From Paramesorhizobium endophyticum (GTDB taxonomy: Bacteria > Pseudomonadota > Alphaproteobacteria > Rhizobiales > Rhizobiaceae), in contig NZ_BMHH01000005.1 of assembly GCF_014640615.1 (NCBI RefSeq), positions 124,001-188,000 of the forward strand: a stretch of DNA of 64,000 bases. The letters run 5' to 3'. The notes below the pieces were generated by a model. The model saw only the letters and a program-made list of their open reading frames with translations. It did no database searches and was not told the DNA's origin. Positions 8,179 to 18,788 of this stretch are shown one piece after another. The position numbers were made by a program, and so were the translations under genes. Position 1 is the first letter of the stretch. Every line of letters begins with the position of its first letter.

Positions 8179-10074
8179 ATGCTGGCGGACCATCCTGCAG
8201 GGGCCAGACCGATGCTCGACAGGCGCTCGTTTCTCGCCCTCTCCGGCAGTGCGGCAATTGCCGCCTTCCTGCCGGGGCGGGCTTTTGCCGATACGCCAAC
8301 GGGCAGACCACTGCACGGGCTTTCCGCATTCGGGGAGCTGAAATATCCCGCCGGCTTCTCGCATTTCGACTATGCCAGCCCGGAAGCGCCCAAGGGCGGG
8401 ACCTTCACCTTCAGCCCGTATTACTGGTCCTACAACCAGAGCACGCGGACCTTCAACACGCTGAACACTTTCTCCAACAAGGGCGATGCGCCGCCGCGCA
8501 TGGAGCTTTGCTTCGATTCGCTGATGACCTCCGCGCTAGACGAACCCGACGCTCTTTACGGTCTGGTTGCGCAGAGCGTGACCATCGCGGAAGACCGCAA
8601 ATCCTATATTTTCAAGCTGCGGCCGGAAGCGCGGTTTGCCGATGGGACGCCGCTCACCGCCGAGGACGTTGCGTTCAGCTATCAGACACTCAAGGAAAAA
8701 GGCCATCCGGAACTGCTTCTGGCGCTGTCGGCGCTCGAAGAGGCAAAGGCCGAGGATGCGCATACGTTGCGCCTTATCTTTTCGCCGGAGCATTCCGCGC
8801 GAGCCATTCTCGACGCGGCGGGGATGCCCATCCTTTCAAAAGCCTGGTACGCGACCCGTGATTTTTCCGCCTCCACGCTGGAGCCGCCGCTCGGCTCGGG
8901 ACCGTACAAAGTAGGGCGCTTTTCCGCGGCGCAATTCATCGAATATGAGCGCAACAAGGACTATTGGGCGCGCGATCTGCCCGTTAACAGGGGCTTTTAT
9001 CATTTCGACCGGATCCGCATCGAGTTCTACCGCGACCGGCAGCCGGAGTTCGAGGCGTTCAAGAAGGGTGTGCTCGACTGGCGATGGGAAAGCTTGTCGA
9101 AGTTCTGGGCGACGGAATATAATTTTCCCGCGATTCTCGACAAGCGGGTGGTGAAGCGCACGTTTCCGCGCGAGAAGCGGCCCAGCATGCAGGCCTGGGC
9201 AGTAAACCAGCGGCGCGAGCGCTTCCGCGATCCGCGCGTACGAGAGGCGATCACGCTCTGCTTCGATTTTGAGTGGACGAACAAGAATTTGTTCTACGGC
9301 TTATACCAGCGCTCGCAATCCTGTTTCGACGGCTCCGATTTCGAGGCGAAGGGAAAGCCCTCTCCCGCCGAGCTCGTCATTCTGGAGCGCTATCGCGACC
9401 GGGTGCCGGAGGCGATTTTCGGCGAAGTGGTGACCATGCCGGTTTCCGACGGCTCGGGCCGTGACCGCAAGCTCTTCCGCCGGGCCATCGACCTGATGAC
9501 GCAGGCGGGCTTCAAGCGGGAGAACGGGCGCTTCACGGATAGGAACGGCAAGCCCTTCGATCTCGAACTCCTGACCGATTCGGAAGGGTTTCTGCGGATC
9601 TACAATCCCTTCGTGCAGAATCTGCAGGCCATCGGCATCAATGCATCGGTGCGGCTGGTCGACCCGGTGCAATATCAGGCGCGCACCCAGAGCTTCGATT
9701 TCGACATGGTGGGTATGGCGGTGATCATGGCGGCGACGCCGGCGCAGGATTCGCTGAGTTCCATGTTTTCTTCCCAATCCGCGGGTATGCCGGGCACAAG
9801 AAACTATCCAGGAACCGCCGATCCAGTGATCGACGCTTTGATTGCGGACGTGGGCAAGGTCACCTCGCGCGCGGAGCTCGTGCCGATCCTACAGGTGTTT
9901 GATCGCCTCTTGCGTCTCAAGCGCGACTGGATTCCAACTTGGACTTCGGCGAATCACCTGGTTGCCTATTGGGACAGGTTCGGCTTCAAGGAGCCGAAAC
10001 CCGATTACGGATTTCCGGTGGAGACGCTATGGTGGGTGGATGAAGAAAAGGCACGGGCTATTGGCAAGGCTTGA
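8179..10074 (+). CDS. Oligopeptide ABC transporter substrate-binding protein (YejA-like), second copy
   Basis: A second family-5 solute-binding protein, 631 residues, clearly paralogous to its neighbour: both share ELKYPAGFSHFDY-type and SPEAPKGGTFTF-type segments and matching C-termini. The export signal differs: MLDRRSFLALSG carries a twin-arginine motif, suggesting Tat export, whereas the first copy has a plain Sec signal. The true start may be the ATG at 8212 that places RR near the N-terminus; the 8179 ATG has a GAGGG five bases upstream. It follows yejA by 7 bases and precedes yejB by 33. A different ligand range from the first copy is likely but is inference. Confidence 0.9.
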   Translation: MLADHPAGARPMLDRRSFLALSGSAAIAAFLPGRAFADTPTGRPLHGLSAFGELKYPAGFSHFDYASPEAPKGGTFTFSPYYWSYNQSTRTFNTLNTFSNKGDAPPRMELCFDSLMTSALDEPDALYGLVAQSVTIAEDRKSYIFKLRPEARFADGTPLTAEDVAFSYQTLKEKGHPELLLALSALEEAKAEDAHTLRLIFSPEHSARAILDAAGMPILSKAWYATRDFSASTLEPPLGSGPYKVGRFSAAQFIEYERNKDYWARDLPVNRGFYHFDRIRIEFYRDRQPEFEAFKKGVLDWRWESLSKFWATEYNFPAILDKRVVKRTFPREKRPSMQAWAVNQRRERFRDPRVREAITLCFDFEWTNKNLFYGLYQRSQSCFDGSDFEAKGKPSPAELVILERYRDRVPEAIFGEVVTMPVSDGSGRDRKLFRRAIDLMTQAGFKRENGRFTDRNGKPFDLELLTDSEGFLRIYNPFVQNLQAIGINASVRLVDPVQYQARTQSFDFDMVGMAVIMAATPAQDSLSSMFSSQSAGMPGTRNYPGTADPVIDALIADVGKVTSRAELVPILQVFDRLLRLKRDWIPTWTSANHLVAYWDRFGFKEPKPDYGFPVETLWWVDEEKARAIGKA

Positions 10075-10107
10075 ACGAAACCGCGATAAATCGGGAATGA
10101 ATATCTG

Positions 10108-11208
10108 ATGGGCGCCTATATCCTGCGCCGCCTGCTGCTCATGATCCCGACCATGTTCGGCATCATGGCCATATCCTTTGCCGTGGTGCAGTTCGCGCCC
10201 GGCGGCCCGGTCGAACGGGTGCTCGCGCAACTTTCCGGCCAGGGCGGCGACGCGCTCGACCGCCTCTCCGGCGGTGGCGGCGATATGGGCCAGGGCAACA
10301 ATTTCGACTCAAGCGCCATCAATTCCAAATATCGCGGCGCGCAGGGGCTCGACCCGCAATTCATCGCCAGCCTGGAAAAGCAGTTCGGCTTCGACAAGCC
10401 GCCGCTCGAGCGCTTCTTCGACATGCTGTGGAATTATCTGCGCTTCGACTTCGGGCGCTCCTATTTCCGGGACATCAGCGTGCTCGACCTGATCCTCGAG
10501 AAGATGCCGGTTTCAATCTCGCTGGGCCTGTGGCTGACCTTCCTGTCCTACGCCATCTCGATCCCGCTCGGCATCCGCAAGGCGATCAAGGACGGCTCGC
10601 ATTTCGATGTGTGGACCAGCGCCGTCATCATCGTCGCCTACGCCATTCCGAGCTTCCTGTTCGCCATCCTGCTGATCGTGCTCTTTGCGGGCGGCTCGTT
10701 CTTCGACTGGTTCCCCTTGCGGGGCCTGACCTCGGCGGATTTCGAGCAATTGTCGCTCTGGGGCAAGATCACCGATTATCTCTGGCACATCGCGCTGCCG
10801 GTCACCGCGCTGGTGCTCTCAGCCTTCGCCACGACAACGCTGCTGACCAAGAATTCCTTCCTTGAAGAGATCCGCAAGCAATATGTGACGACGGCGCGGG
10901 CCAAGGGCCTGACGGAGCGGCAGGTGCTTTATCGCCATGTCTTCCGCAACGCCATGCTCATCGTCATCGCCGGTTTCCCCGGCGCGTTCATTTCCGCCTT
11001 CTTCACCGGCTCGCTCCTGATCGAGACGATCTTCTCGCTCGACGGGCTGGGGCTGCTCGGCTACCAGTCGGTGCTCAACCGCGATTATCCCGTGGTTTTT
11101 GCCACGCTCTACATCTTCTCGCTGCTGGGCCTGCTGGTCGGGTTGCTCTCCGACCTTCTCTATACGTGGATCGATCCGCGCATCGATTTCGAGCGGAGGG
11201 ATGTCTGA
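10108..11208 (+). CDS. yejB: Oligopeptide ABC transporter permease YejB
   Basis: Inner-membrane permease subunit, 366 residues, of the DppB/OppB type (binding-protein-dependent transport, BPD_transp_1). It starts [19 protein letters not shown], the first membrane helix. A longer than usual periplasmic stretch follows (about residues 45-100), with [20 protein letters not shown]. The coupling-helix EAA-like loop is around [24 protein letters not shown] (about residues 257-280). The stop TGA overlaps the ATG of yejE (TGATG), so translation is coupled. It pairs with YejE to form the channel. Confidence 0.94.
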   Translation: MGAYILRRLLLMIPTMFGIMAISFAVVQFAPGGPVERVLAQLSGQGGDALDRLSGGGGDMGQGNNFDSSAINSKYRGAQGLDPQFIASLEKQFGFDKPPLERFFDMLWNYLRFDFGRSYFRDISVLDLILEKMPVSISLGLWLTFLSYAISIPLGIRKAIKDGSHFDVWTSAVIIVAYAIPSFLFAILLIVLFAGGSFFDWFPLRGLTSADFEQLSLWGKITDYLWHIALPVTALVLSAFATTTLLTKNSFLEEIRKQYVTTARAKGLTERQVLYRHVFRNAMLIVIAGFPGAFISAFFTGSLLIETIFSLDGLGLLGYQSVLNRDYPVVFATLYIFSLLGLLVGLLSDLLYTWIDPRIDFERRDV

Positions 11209-12350
11209 TGGCGAAAGCTGCGGCAAATATCGAAACCACGCCTCCCGTGCGCCGGCCATGGCTCTCGCCGCTCAACCAGCGGCGCTGGAAGAACTTTAGG
11301 GCGAACCGCCGCGGCTGGTGGGCGCTCTGGCTGTTCCTCATCCTGTTCATCGCCTCGCTCTTCGCGGAGTTCATCGCCAACGACAAGCCGATCCTCGCCT
11401 ATTACAAGGGCGAGCTGCTGGCGCCGGTGCTGGTCGATTATCCGGAAGAGAAATTCGGCGGGTTCTATGCCGTCACCGATTATCGCGATCCTGTCATATC
11501 GGATGAGATCAAGGCGCATGGCTGGATGATCTGGCCGCCGATCCGCTATTCCTACCGCACAGTCAATAACGACATTCCCGAGGCCGCGCCGTCGAAACCC
11601 TTCTGGCTTTATACCAAGGAGGAGCGCTGCCAGCGCTATCCGAAAGGCGTCAATGACGAGAACTGCGTCTTCGGCAATTGGAACCTGCTCGGGACCGACG
11701 ACCAGGCGCGCGACGTCTTCGCCCGGATGCTCTACGGCTTCCGCATATCGGTGCTGTTCGGCTTGATTCTGACGGCGGCGTCCGCGCTTATCGGCGTGAC
11801 TGCGGGCGCGATACAGGGCTATTTCGGCGGCTGGGTGGACCTCCTCTTCCAGCGCTTCATAGAAATCTGGTCATCGATCCCGGTGCTCTATCTCCTGCTC
11901 ATCATCGCCGCGGTGCTGCCGCCGGGCTTCTGGATCCTGCTCGGCATCATGCTGCTTTTCTCGTGGGTGGCCTTTGTCGGCGTGGTGCGGGCGGAATTCC
12001 TGCGGGCGCGCAATTTCGAATATGTCAACGCGGCGCGGGCGCTGGGTGTCCCCAACGGCACGATCATGCGCCGCCACCTCTTACCCAACGCCATGGTGGC
12101 GACACTGACCTTCCTGCCCTTCATCCTCAACGGTTCGATCACGACGCTCACCTCGCTCGATTTCCTCGGCTTCGGCCTGCCGCCCGGCTCGCCTTCGCTG
12201 GGCGAACTTTTGGCGCAGGGCAAGAACAATCTGCAGGCGCCCTGGCTCGGCATCAGCGGCTTCATCGTCATTTCGCTGATGCTGTCGCTGCTGATTTTCA
12301 TAGGCGAAGCGACCCGCGATGCTTTCGATCCGCGAAAAGCGTTCAAATGA
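11208..12350 (+). CDS. yejE: Oligopeptide ABC transporter permease YejE
   Basis: Second permease of the Yej transporter, 380 residues, DppC/OppC type. The ATG overlaps the yejB stop, which fixes the start at [12 protein letters not shown]. It has a cytosolic N-terminus, a first membrane helix around residues 48-68, a large periplasmic loop typical of YejE, then the core with LLGTDDQARDVFARMLYG and the EAA-like loop FEYVNAARALGVPNGTIM (about residues 268-285). Ends GEATRDAFDPRKAF. In most genomes the ATPase gene follows directly; here two toxin-antitoxin genes separate it from yejF. Confidence 0.94.
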   Translation: MAKAAANIETTPPVRRPWLSPLNQRRWKNFRANRRGWWALWLFLILFIASLFAEFIANDKPILAYYKGELLAPVLVDYPEEKFGGFYAVTDYRDPVISDEIKAHGWMIWPPIRYSYRTVNNDIPEAAPSKPFWLYTKEERCQRYPKGVNDENCVFGNWNLLGTDDQARDVFARMLYGFRISVLFGLILTAASALIGVTAGAIQGYFGGWVDLLFQRFIEIWSSIPVLYLLLIIAAVLPPGFWILLGIMLLFSWVAFVGVVRAEFLRARNFEYVNAARALGVPNGTIMRRHLLPNAMVATLTFLPFILNGSITTLTSLDFLGFGLPPGSPSLGELLAQGKNNLQAPWLGISGFIVISLMLSLLIFIGEATRDAFDPRKAFK

Positions 12351-12398
12351 GGGACGCAATCGACTATATTACCCCAGCGAAACACGGGGTCTGAAGCC

Positions 12399-12638
12399 AT
12401 GGGTGTCACAATCAAGCATTACCGGGCATCGAAACTGCCCGCCGAATTGCGCATGGGATTGCCTGATGACGCGCTGGTGCGGGTAACAGTCGAGCCGGAG
12501 CCGGAAACGCGCGGGCCGAGGAACGCCAAGGAATTAGAAGAGCAAATCGAGCGTGTAAGGAAAACGCTAAAACGCACTGTCACCACCGAAGAAGCCGTTG
12601 CAAGGATCAGGGAACTGCGTGACGAGTGGGATGATTGA
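12399..12638 (+). CDS. Putative antitoxin of a VapBC-like module
   Basis: A 79-residue highly charged protein, MGVTIKHYRASKLPAELRMG at the start and a helical Glu/Arg-rich C-terminal half. No clear AbrB, RHH or Phd domain can be read by eye. It is called antitoxin because it lies directly before a PIN-domain gene with a TGATG stop/start overlap, the usual antitoxin-first, toxin-second layout. It begins 48 bases after yejE with only a weak ribosome binding site. The antitoxin would neutralise the PIN toxin and normally autoregulate the pair. Codon use looks less GC-biased than the flanking transporter genes, suggesting acquisition. Confidence 0.7.
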   Translation: MGVTIKHYRASKLPAELRMGLPDDALVRVTVEPEPETRGPRNAKELEEQIERVRKTLKRTVTTEEAVARIRELRDEWDD

Positions 12639-13137
12639 TGGAACCCACTGAACGTCTCTATCTCGATACAAACGTTTTCATCGAGATGGCGGAGGGAAAA
12701 AACGATTGGCGCCGGCGGTTTTATAAAACCGCCGACGTTCGAACACCGAGTGGAGCGCCAATCCTCTGTACGAGCGAATTCACGCTGGCTGAATTGCTGG
12801 TGCTGCCCTATCGCGAAGGAAATGACGAATTAATCCAGCTTTATGAGAACTGGATAATGCAAGGCAGCGTTTGGCTGGATGTAATGCCGGTAACGCAGGA
12901 CGTCCTCCGGCGTGCTGCGCTCGTCCGATGTCATTATCCTCGTGTGAAGCTACCGGACGCGATACATCTGTCTACGGCGATCAGCTTCGGTTGCAGCCAT
13001 TTCCTTTCCGCCGACAAGAAGATTCCGAATGAAATCGAAATAGCAAATCTTCGGTTTGAGACTCCCAAATCATCCCAGTCGCTAAAGATCGTCACCCTTT
13101 CATCCGATATCCTCCAATCCATCCTGAGCGACCGCGC

Positions 13138-13141
<4 letters not shown>
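12638..13141 (+). CDS. PIN-domain ribonuclease toxin (VapC-like)
   Basis: A 167-residue PIN-domain protein, predicted to be a metal-dependent RNase toxin. The acidic residues expected of the active site are visible: Asp in LYLDTNVFIEMAEG (about residues 8-21), Glu in SEFTLAELLVL, Asp in LPDAIHLSTAISFG and Asp in FLSADKKIP. The ATG at 12638 overlaps the antitoxin stop (TGATG), and its own stop overlaps the yejF ATG (ATGA), so it is translationally tied to both neighbours. It is somewhat longer than typical VapC (about 130 residues), with a serine-rich C-terminal extension. Function is inferred from family only. Confidence 0.85.
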
Positions 13142-14763
<1,622 letters not shown>

Positions 14764-14776
14764 AAGGTCAGTGAGG

Positions 14777-14867
14777 TAGTGAGTAGTGAGTAGTGAGTAG
14801 TGAGTAGTGAGGTAGATAATCTGATTCTCTATCTCACTACTCACTACTCACTACTCACTACTCACTA
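14777..14867. repeat. Palindrome made of TAGTGAG heptamers
   Basis: Five exact tandem TAGTGAG units (14777-14811) face five exact inverted CTCACTA units (14833-14867) across a 21-base middle, which can fold into a long hairpin. It sits between convergent yejF and the MoeB-like gene, whose last codons and TAG stop lie in the right arm. It could terminate transcription in both directions. Confidence 0.95.
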
Positions 14868-15622
14868 CTATAATTGATCGTCTCGAACCGCGCCGCCAGC
14901 CCGTCATAGAGCAACAACCTGCCGACGAGCGGCTTGCCGATACCTGCGACGAGCTTGATGATCTCCATCGCTTGCAGGGAACCGAGGATGCCGGGCAGCG
15001 CGCCCAGAACACCGGCTTCGGCGCAGGTGGGCACCTGTCCTGGCGGAGGGACTTCGGGGAAAAGGTCGCGGTAGGAGGGGTTCGGCCTGCCCTCGCCATC
15101 CGTCTCATAGGGTTTCAGCACTGTCAGCGAACCGTCGAAGCGCCCGATGGCGGCGGTCACCAAGGGCTTTTTCACGGCAGCGGCGGCATCGGCGACGATG
15201 TAGCGTGTGGTGAAATTGTCCGAGCCGTCGGCGATGACGTCATAATTGGCAATCAGCGCCTCGGCATTGTCCGCATCGAGCCGCAGGGTGTGCGTCTCCA
15301 CCTTCACATGCGGATTGATGCGGGCGATGTTTTGCGCGGCGCTTGTCGTCTTCAATTCGCCGACGCTACCGGTGTCATGGACCACCTGCCTTTGCAGGTT
15401 GGAGAGCGAAACGCGGTCGTCATCGACGATGCCCAGCGTGCCGACACCCGCCGCCGCCAGATATTGCAGCACGGGAGCACCCAAGCCGCCCGCGCCCACC
15501 ACCAGCACGCGGGCGCGCTTCAGCTTGTGCTGTCCGGGACCGCCGATCTCGCGCAGCACGATATGCCGGGCATAGCGCTCCAGTTCAGGCCCGGAAAGCA
15601 GGGTTTCGTCGGGATGGCTCAT
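14858..15622 (-). CDS. MoeB/ThiF/HesA family adenylyltransferase (E1-like)
   Basis: A ubiquitin-activating-type protein that adenylates the C-terminus of a sulfur carrier such as MoaD or ThiS, for molybdopterin or thiamine synthesis. 254 residues: ATP-binding VGAGGLGAPVLQYLAAAGVG (about residues 35-54), VDDDRVSLSNLQRQ, the DGSDNFTTRY loop and CAEAGVLGALPGILG near the end. The zinc-binding CxxC pairs of classical MoeB are absent: the first position reads SYRDLF and the C-terminal pair is missing because the ORF stops early at INYSSE. Those last residues and the stop are encoded by the heptamer repeat. There is no rhodanese domain. MoeB or ThiF cannot be decided. Confidence 0.88.
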   Translation of the reverse strand: MSHPDETLLSGPELERYARHIVLREIGGPGQHKLKRARVLVVGAGGLGAPVLQYLAAAGVGTLGIVDDDRVSLSNLQRQVVHDTGSVGELKTTSAAQNIARINPHVKVETHTLRLDADNAEALIANYDVIADGSDNFTTRYIVADAAAAVKKPLVTAAIGRFDGSLTVLKPYETDGEGRPNPSYRDLFPEVPPPGQVPTCAEAGVLGALPGILGSLQAMEIIKLVAGIGKPLVGRLLLYDGLAARFETINYSSE

Positions 15623-15670
15623 AGCGATGCTTCCTGGAACATTTCATATCGATACGGAAACAACTGTGCG

Positions 15671-15814
15671 CCCTTCATCCTCGTGGTTCGAGGCGAATTC
15701 CGCTGCGCTCCATTCGCACCTCACCATGAGGATGAAGGGTCCGCAACGCCGCAGTAGCCCTCATCCTGAGGCGTGTAGTGGAGCGCAGCGGAACGAAGCC
15801 TCGAAGGGCGAGGG
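15671..15814. repeat. Two palindromic units, family D
   Basis: Unit 1 (15671-15739) opens CCTTCATCCTCGTGGTTCGAGG and closes with CCTCACCATGAGGATGAAGG. Unit 2 (15757-15814) opens CCTCATCCTGAGG and closes CCTCGAAGGGCGAGGG, with AGCGCAGCGGA inside both. The form matches a widespread intergenic repeat of Rhizobiales. It occupies the gap between the ends of fabI and the start of the MoeB-like gene; nothing coding is seen there. Confidence 0.85.
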
Positions 15815-15859
15815 CGCTTGGCGATTCCATCAAACAAGAACCGCTTTAAGCCCCTACCC

Positions 15860-16681
15860 TCAGTCGCCGTTCTCGTCCGTCTTCTTCAGCTCGTCCAGCG
15901 TCGGCATGGAGACGATGTTGTAGCCCGAATCGACGAAATGGACTTCGCCTGTCACGCCGCTGGAAAGGTCGGACAGCAAATAGAGCGCCGAATTGCCGAT
16001 CTCGTCGATATCGACGGTGCGGCGCAGAGGCGCGTTGCGGCGCTGATAGTTGAAGATGGCGCGGGCGTCGCCGATACCGGCGCCGGCGAGCGTGCGCACG
16101 GGGCCTGCGGAGATCGCATTGACGCGGATGCCTTGCGGCCCGTAGTCGGCGGCGAGATAGCGCACCATCGCCTCGAGCGCTGCCTTAGCCACGCCCATGA
16201 CATTGTAGTTCGGGATGGTGCGCGTCGAGCCGCCATAGGTCAGCGTCAGGATCGAGCCGCCATCCTTCATCAGCTTTTCGGCGCGCTGGGCCACTTCCGT
16301 GAAGGAAAAGGCCGAGATCACCATGGTGCGGCTGAAATTCTCGCGCGTGGTCACGTCAGCATAACGGCCCTTCAGCTCGCTCTTATCGGAAAAGCCGATG
16401 GCATGAACGAGGAAATCGATCTTGCCCCAGCGCTTTTCGATCTCGGCGAAAACGGCATCGACGGTAGCGATGTCCTCCACATCGCAGGGGAGAACGAAAT
16501 CGGAGCCGACCTGCGCGGCCAGCGGCTTCACCCGCTTGCCCAGCGCATCGCCCTGATAGGTGAACGCAAGCTCGGCGCCATGGGCGGCCAATTGCTTGGC
16601 AATGCCCCATGCGATCGAGTGATTGTTCGCGACGCCCATAATGAGGCCGCGCTTGCCCTTCATCAAACCTTCCATACTCAT
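15860..16681 (-). CDS. fabI: Enoyl-[acyl-carrier-protein] reductase (NADH)
   Basis: Reduces trans-2-enoyl-ACP in the last step of each fatty acid elongation cycle; cytosolic. The 273-residue short-chain dehydrogenase-like protein has GLIMGVANNHSIAWGIAKQL (about residues 13-32, NAD site), the catalytic Tyr-x6-Lys in YNVMGVAKAALEAMVRYLA, and SAGPVRTLAGAGIGD, all typical of FabI rather than FabL/FabK. A start at MKGKRGLIMG is also possible. It lies downstream of fabA and fabB on the same strand, separated from fabB by about 95 bases holding a family-E palindrome. It is the target class of triclosan-type inhibitors. Confidence 0.96.
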   Translation of the reverse strand: MSMEGLMKGKRGLIMGVANNHSIAWGIAKQLAAHGAELAFTYQGDALGKRVKPLAAQVGSDFVLPCDVEDIATVDAVFAEIEKRWGKIDFLVHAIGFSDKSELKGRYADVTTRENFSRTMVISAFSFTEVAQRAEKLMKDGGSILTLTYGGSTRTIPNYNVMGVAKAALEAMVRYLAADYGPQGIRVNAISAGPVRTLAGAGIGDARAIFNYQRRNAPLRRTVDIDEIGNSALYLLSDLSSGVTGEVHFVDSGYNIVSMPTLDELKKTDENGD

Positions 16682-16707
16682 TCCTCTCGGTCAGCTCAGC
16701 CTTTGTT

Positions 16708-16780
16708 TCGCCGCATGATCTTCTCCGAAAAGCCTGCAGCCTTTTGCTGCGCCGGCCTCCGGCTCGGGATCATGCTCTAG
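16708..16780. repeat. Small palindromic element, family E (copy 2)
   Basis: GCATGATCTTCTCCGAAAAG, CTGCAGC and an interior CCGGCCTCCGG, closed by GGGATCATGC. It lies in the fabB-fabI gap and overlaps the fabB stop codon region. It could modulate read-through between the two genes. Confidence 0.75.
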
Positions 16781-17994
16781 TAGCGCTGGAATACCAGCGT
16801 CGCATTCGTTCCGCCGAATCCGAAGGAATTCGACAGGACCGTGTTCAGGCGAGCATTGTCGATGCGCTTGCGGACAATAGGCATGTCGGCAAAGGCGGGA
16901 TCCAGTTCCTCGATATGGGCGCTCTCGCAGATGAAGTCATTCTGCATCATCAGGAGCGAGTAGATCGCCTCCTGCACGCCGGTCGCGCCCAGCGAATGGC
17001 CGGTCAGCGACTTCGTCGCCGCGATCGGCGGACAATTCTCGCCCGAGCCGAACACGCGGCGGATCGCCTCGATCTCCGGCGCGTCGCCGGCGGGCGTCGA
17101 AGTGGCGTGCGGGTTGATGTAGTCGATCTTTTCCTTGACGGTCGAGAGCGCCATTTTCATGCAGCGCTCCGCCCCCTCGCCCGAGGGGGCCACCATGTCG
17201 TAGCCGTCTGAAGTCGCGCCATAACCGACGATCTCGCCATAGATCTTGGCGCCGCGCGCCTTGGCAACTTCCAGTTCCTCCAGCACCACTACGCCCGCGC
17301 CGCCGGCGATGACGAAGCCGTCGCGGTTCTTGTCATAGGCGCGGGAGGCGGTGGAGGGACGATCGTTGTACCTGGTGGACATCGCGCCCATGGCGTCGAA
17401 GAGCACTGAAAGCGTCCAGTCCAGATCCTCGCAGCCACCGGCGAACATGCGGTCCTGCTTTCCGTACTGGATCATCTCATAGGCATTGCCGATGCAATGG
17501 TTGGATGTCGCGCAGGCCGACGAGATGGAATAGTTGATGCCTTTGATCTTGAAGAAGGTCGCGAGCGTCGCCGAGGCGGTGGAGCTCATCGCCTTGGGGA
17601 CCGCGAAGGGGCCGACCCGCTTCGGGCCTTTCTCACGGGTGATATCGGCGGATTCGACGATGGTGCGCGTCGAAGGGCCGCCCGAGCCCATGATGATGCC
17701 GGTGCGCTCGTTGGAGACTTCGCTCTCGTCGAGGCCCGCATCAAGGATCGCCTGGTCCATGGCGATGTGGTTCCATGCCGTTCCCCGGCCATGGAAACGC
17801 ATGGCGCGGCGGTCGACCAGCGACTCGACATCGATCTGCGGCGCGCCTGCCACCTGGCACCGGAAGCCGAGCGCGGCATAATCTTCCGCGCGCGAAATGC
17901 CGGATTTCGCCTCACGCAGCGAGGCGAGAACCTCCTGGGTATTGTTTCCAATCGAGGATACGATCCCCATTCCGGTGACGACCACACGCCGCAT
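16777..17994 (-). CDS. fabB: 3-oxoacyl-[acyl-carrier-protein] synthase I
   Basis: Condensing enzyme that elongates acyl-ACP with malonyl-ACP, and with FabA is required for unsaturated fatty acids. 405 residues: start [18 protein letters not shown], active-site Cys161 in [14 protein letters not shown], His in [11 protein letters not shown] (about residue 297) and His in [14 protein letters not shown] (about 333), completing the Cys-His-His triad. Final [17 protein letters not shown] is the family's C-terminal loop. fabA ends 44 bases upstream on the same strand, so fabA-fabB form the classic pair, with fabI next. Confidence 0.97.
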   Translation of the reverse strand: MRRVVVTGMGIVSSIGNNTQEVLASLREAKSGISRAEDYAALGFRCQVAGAPQIDVESLVDRRAMRFHGRGTAWNHIAMDQAILDAGLDESEVSNERTGIIMGSGGPSTRTIVESADITREKGPKRVGPFAVPKAMSSTASATLATFFKIKGINYSISSACATSNHCIGNAYEMIQYGKQDRMFAGGCEDLDWTLSVLFDAMGAMSTRYNDRPSTASRAYDKNRDGFVIAGGAGVVVLEELEVAKARGAKIYGEIVGYGATSDGYDMVAPSGEGAERCMKMALSTVKEKIDYINPHATSTPAGDAPEIEAIRRVFGSGENCPPIAATKSLTGHSLGATGVQEAIYSLLMMQNDFICESAHIEELDPAFADMPIVRKRIDNARLNTVLSNSFGFGGTNATLVFQRY

Positions 17995-18038
17995 CGCGTT
18001 TCTCCTTTGCGCCTGTCCCTGCCTCGGCCCTGATCCGG

Positions 18039-18554
18039 CTAGACGGCTGCTTCTTTAAACAAACCGACGCGCAGATCGCTCGCCTTGTATATGGTCTCGC
18101 CATCGGCTTTCAGCCAGCCATCGGCGATGCCGAGCACGAGGCGTCCGCGCATCACTCGCTTGAAGTCGATACCATATTCGACGAGCTTGGTCTTGGGGGT
18201 CACCATGCCGGAGAATTTCACCTCGCCGGTGGAGATGGCGCGACCCTTGCCGGGCTCGCCGAGCCAGCCGAGGAAGAAGCCGGTCAGTTGCCACATGGCG
18301 TCGAGGCCGAGGCAGCCGGGCATGACGGGATCGCCGATGAAATGGCACGGGAAGAACCAGAGGTCTGGCTTGATATCGAACTCGGCGCGGATATAGCCCT
18401 TGCCGTTCTCGCCGCCTTCTTCCGAAATCTCGGTGATCCGATCGAACATCAGCATCGGCGGCGCGGGCAATTGCGCGTTGCCCTGGCCGAACATTTCGCC
18501 GCGCGCGCAGGCGAGGAGTTCCTCATACCCGAAGCTCGATTTACGCTCTGCCAT
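18039..18554 (-). CDS. fabA: 3-hydroxydecanoyl-[acyl-carrier-protein] dehydratase/isomerase
   Basis: Dehydrates beta-hydroxydecanoyl-ACP and isomerises the trans-2 bond to cis-3, starting unsaturated fatty acid synthesis. The start [19 protein letters not shown] is chosen because GGGAGA lies 4-5 bases upstream and gives 171 residues, the family length; an ATG at 18566 adds MGDM. Catalytic His71 is in [18 protein letters not shown] and Asp85 in GLDAMWQL. It leads the fabA-fabB-fabI series and is divergent from irr, with about 230 bases of shared upstream DNA. Confidence 0.96.
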   Translation of the reverse strand: MAERKSSFGYEELLACARGEMFGQGNAQLPAPPMLMFDRITEISEEGGENGKGYIRAEFDIKPDLWFFPCHFIGDPVMPGCLGLDAMWQLTGFFLGWLGEPGKGRAISTGEVKFSGMVTPKTKLVEYGIDFKRVMRGRLVLGIADGWLKADGETIYKASDLRVGLFKEAAV

Positions 18555-18788
18555 CATGTCTCCCATTCATTCGTCCCAGGCCGCATCGCGGCTGCCTGAA
18601 ATATTGACACATCCTTAACCGGAGTGTTTCCAACAGTAAAACCGGGTCAACGGCTTTTTCCCGGCCTTTATGCGCCCAAGGAAACGCTATTGATCGTTGT
18701 CTCGCGAGGGCATATATCAATCCTGATACGCCATCGGCAACCGCCTGCGGCGTTTTTGACCAGATTTGAAACGAATTGACGGAAGGCC

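Noticed and set aside
14777-14867. Tandem heptamers that could be taken for a short CRISPR array
   Set aside because: The units are 7 bases with no spacers, the two sets are inverted, and no cas gene is near.
15623-15859. A small gene between fabI and the MoeB-like gene
   Set aside because: The open frames there translate repeat sequence only and have no start context.
18567-18788. An iron-control element box in the fabA-irr gap
   Set aside because: The region has AT-rich words, but no convincing match to the Irr box consensus can be read.
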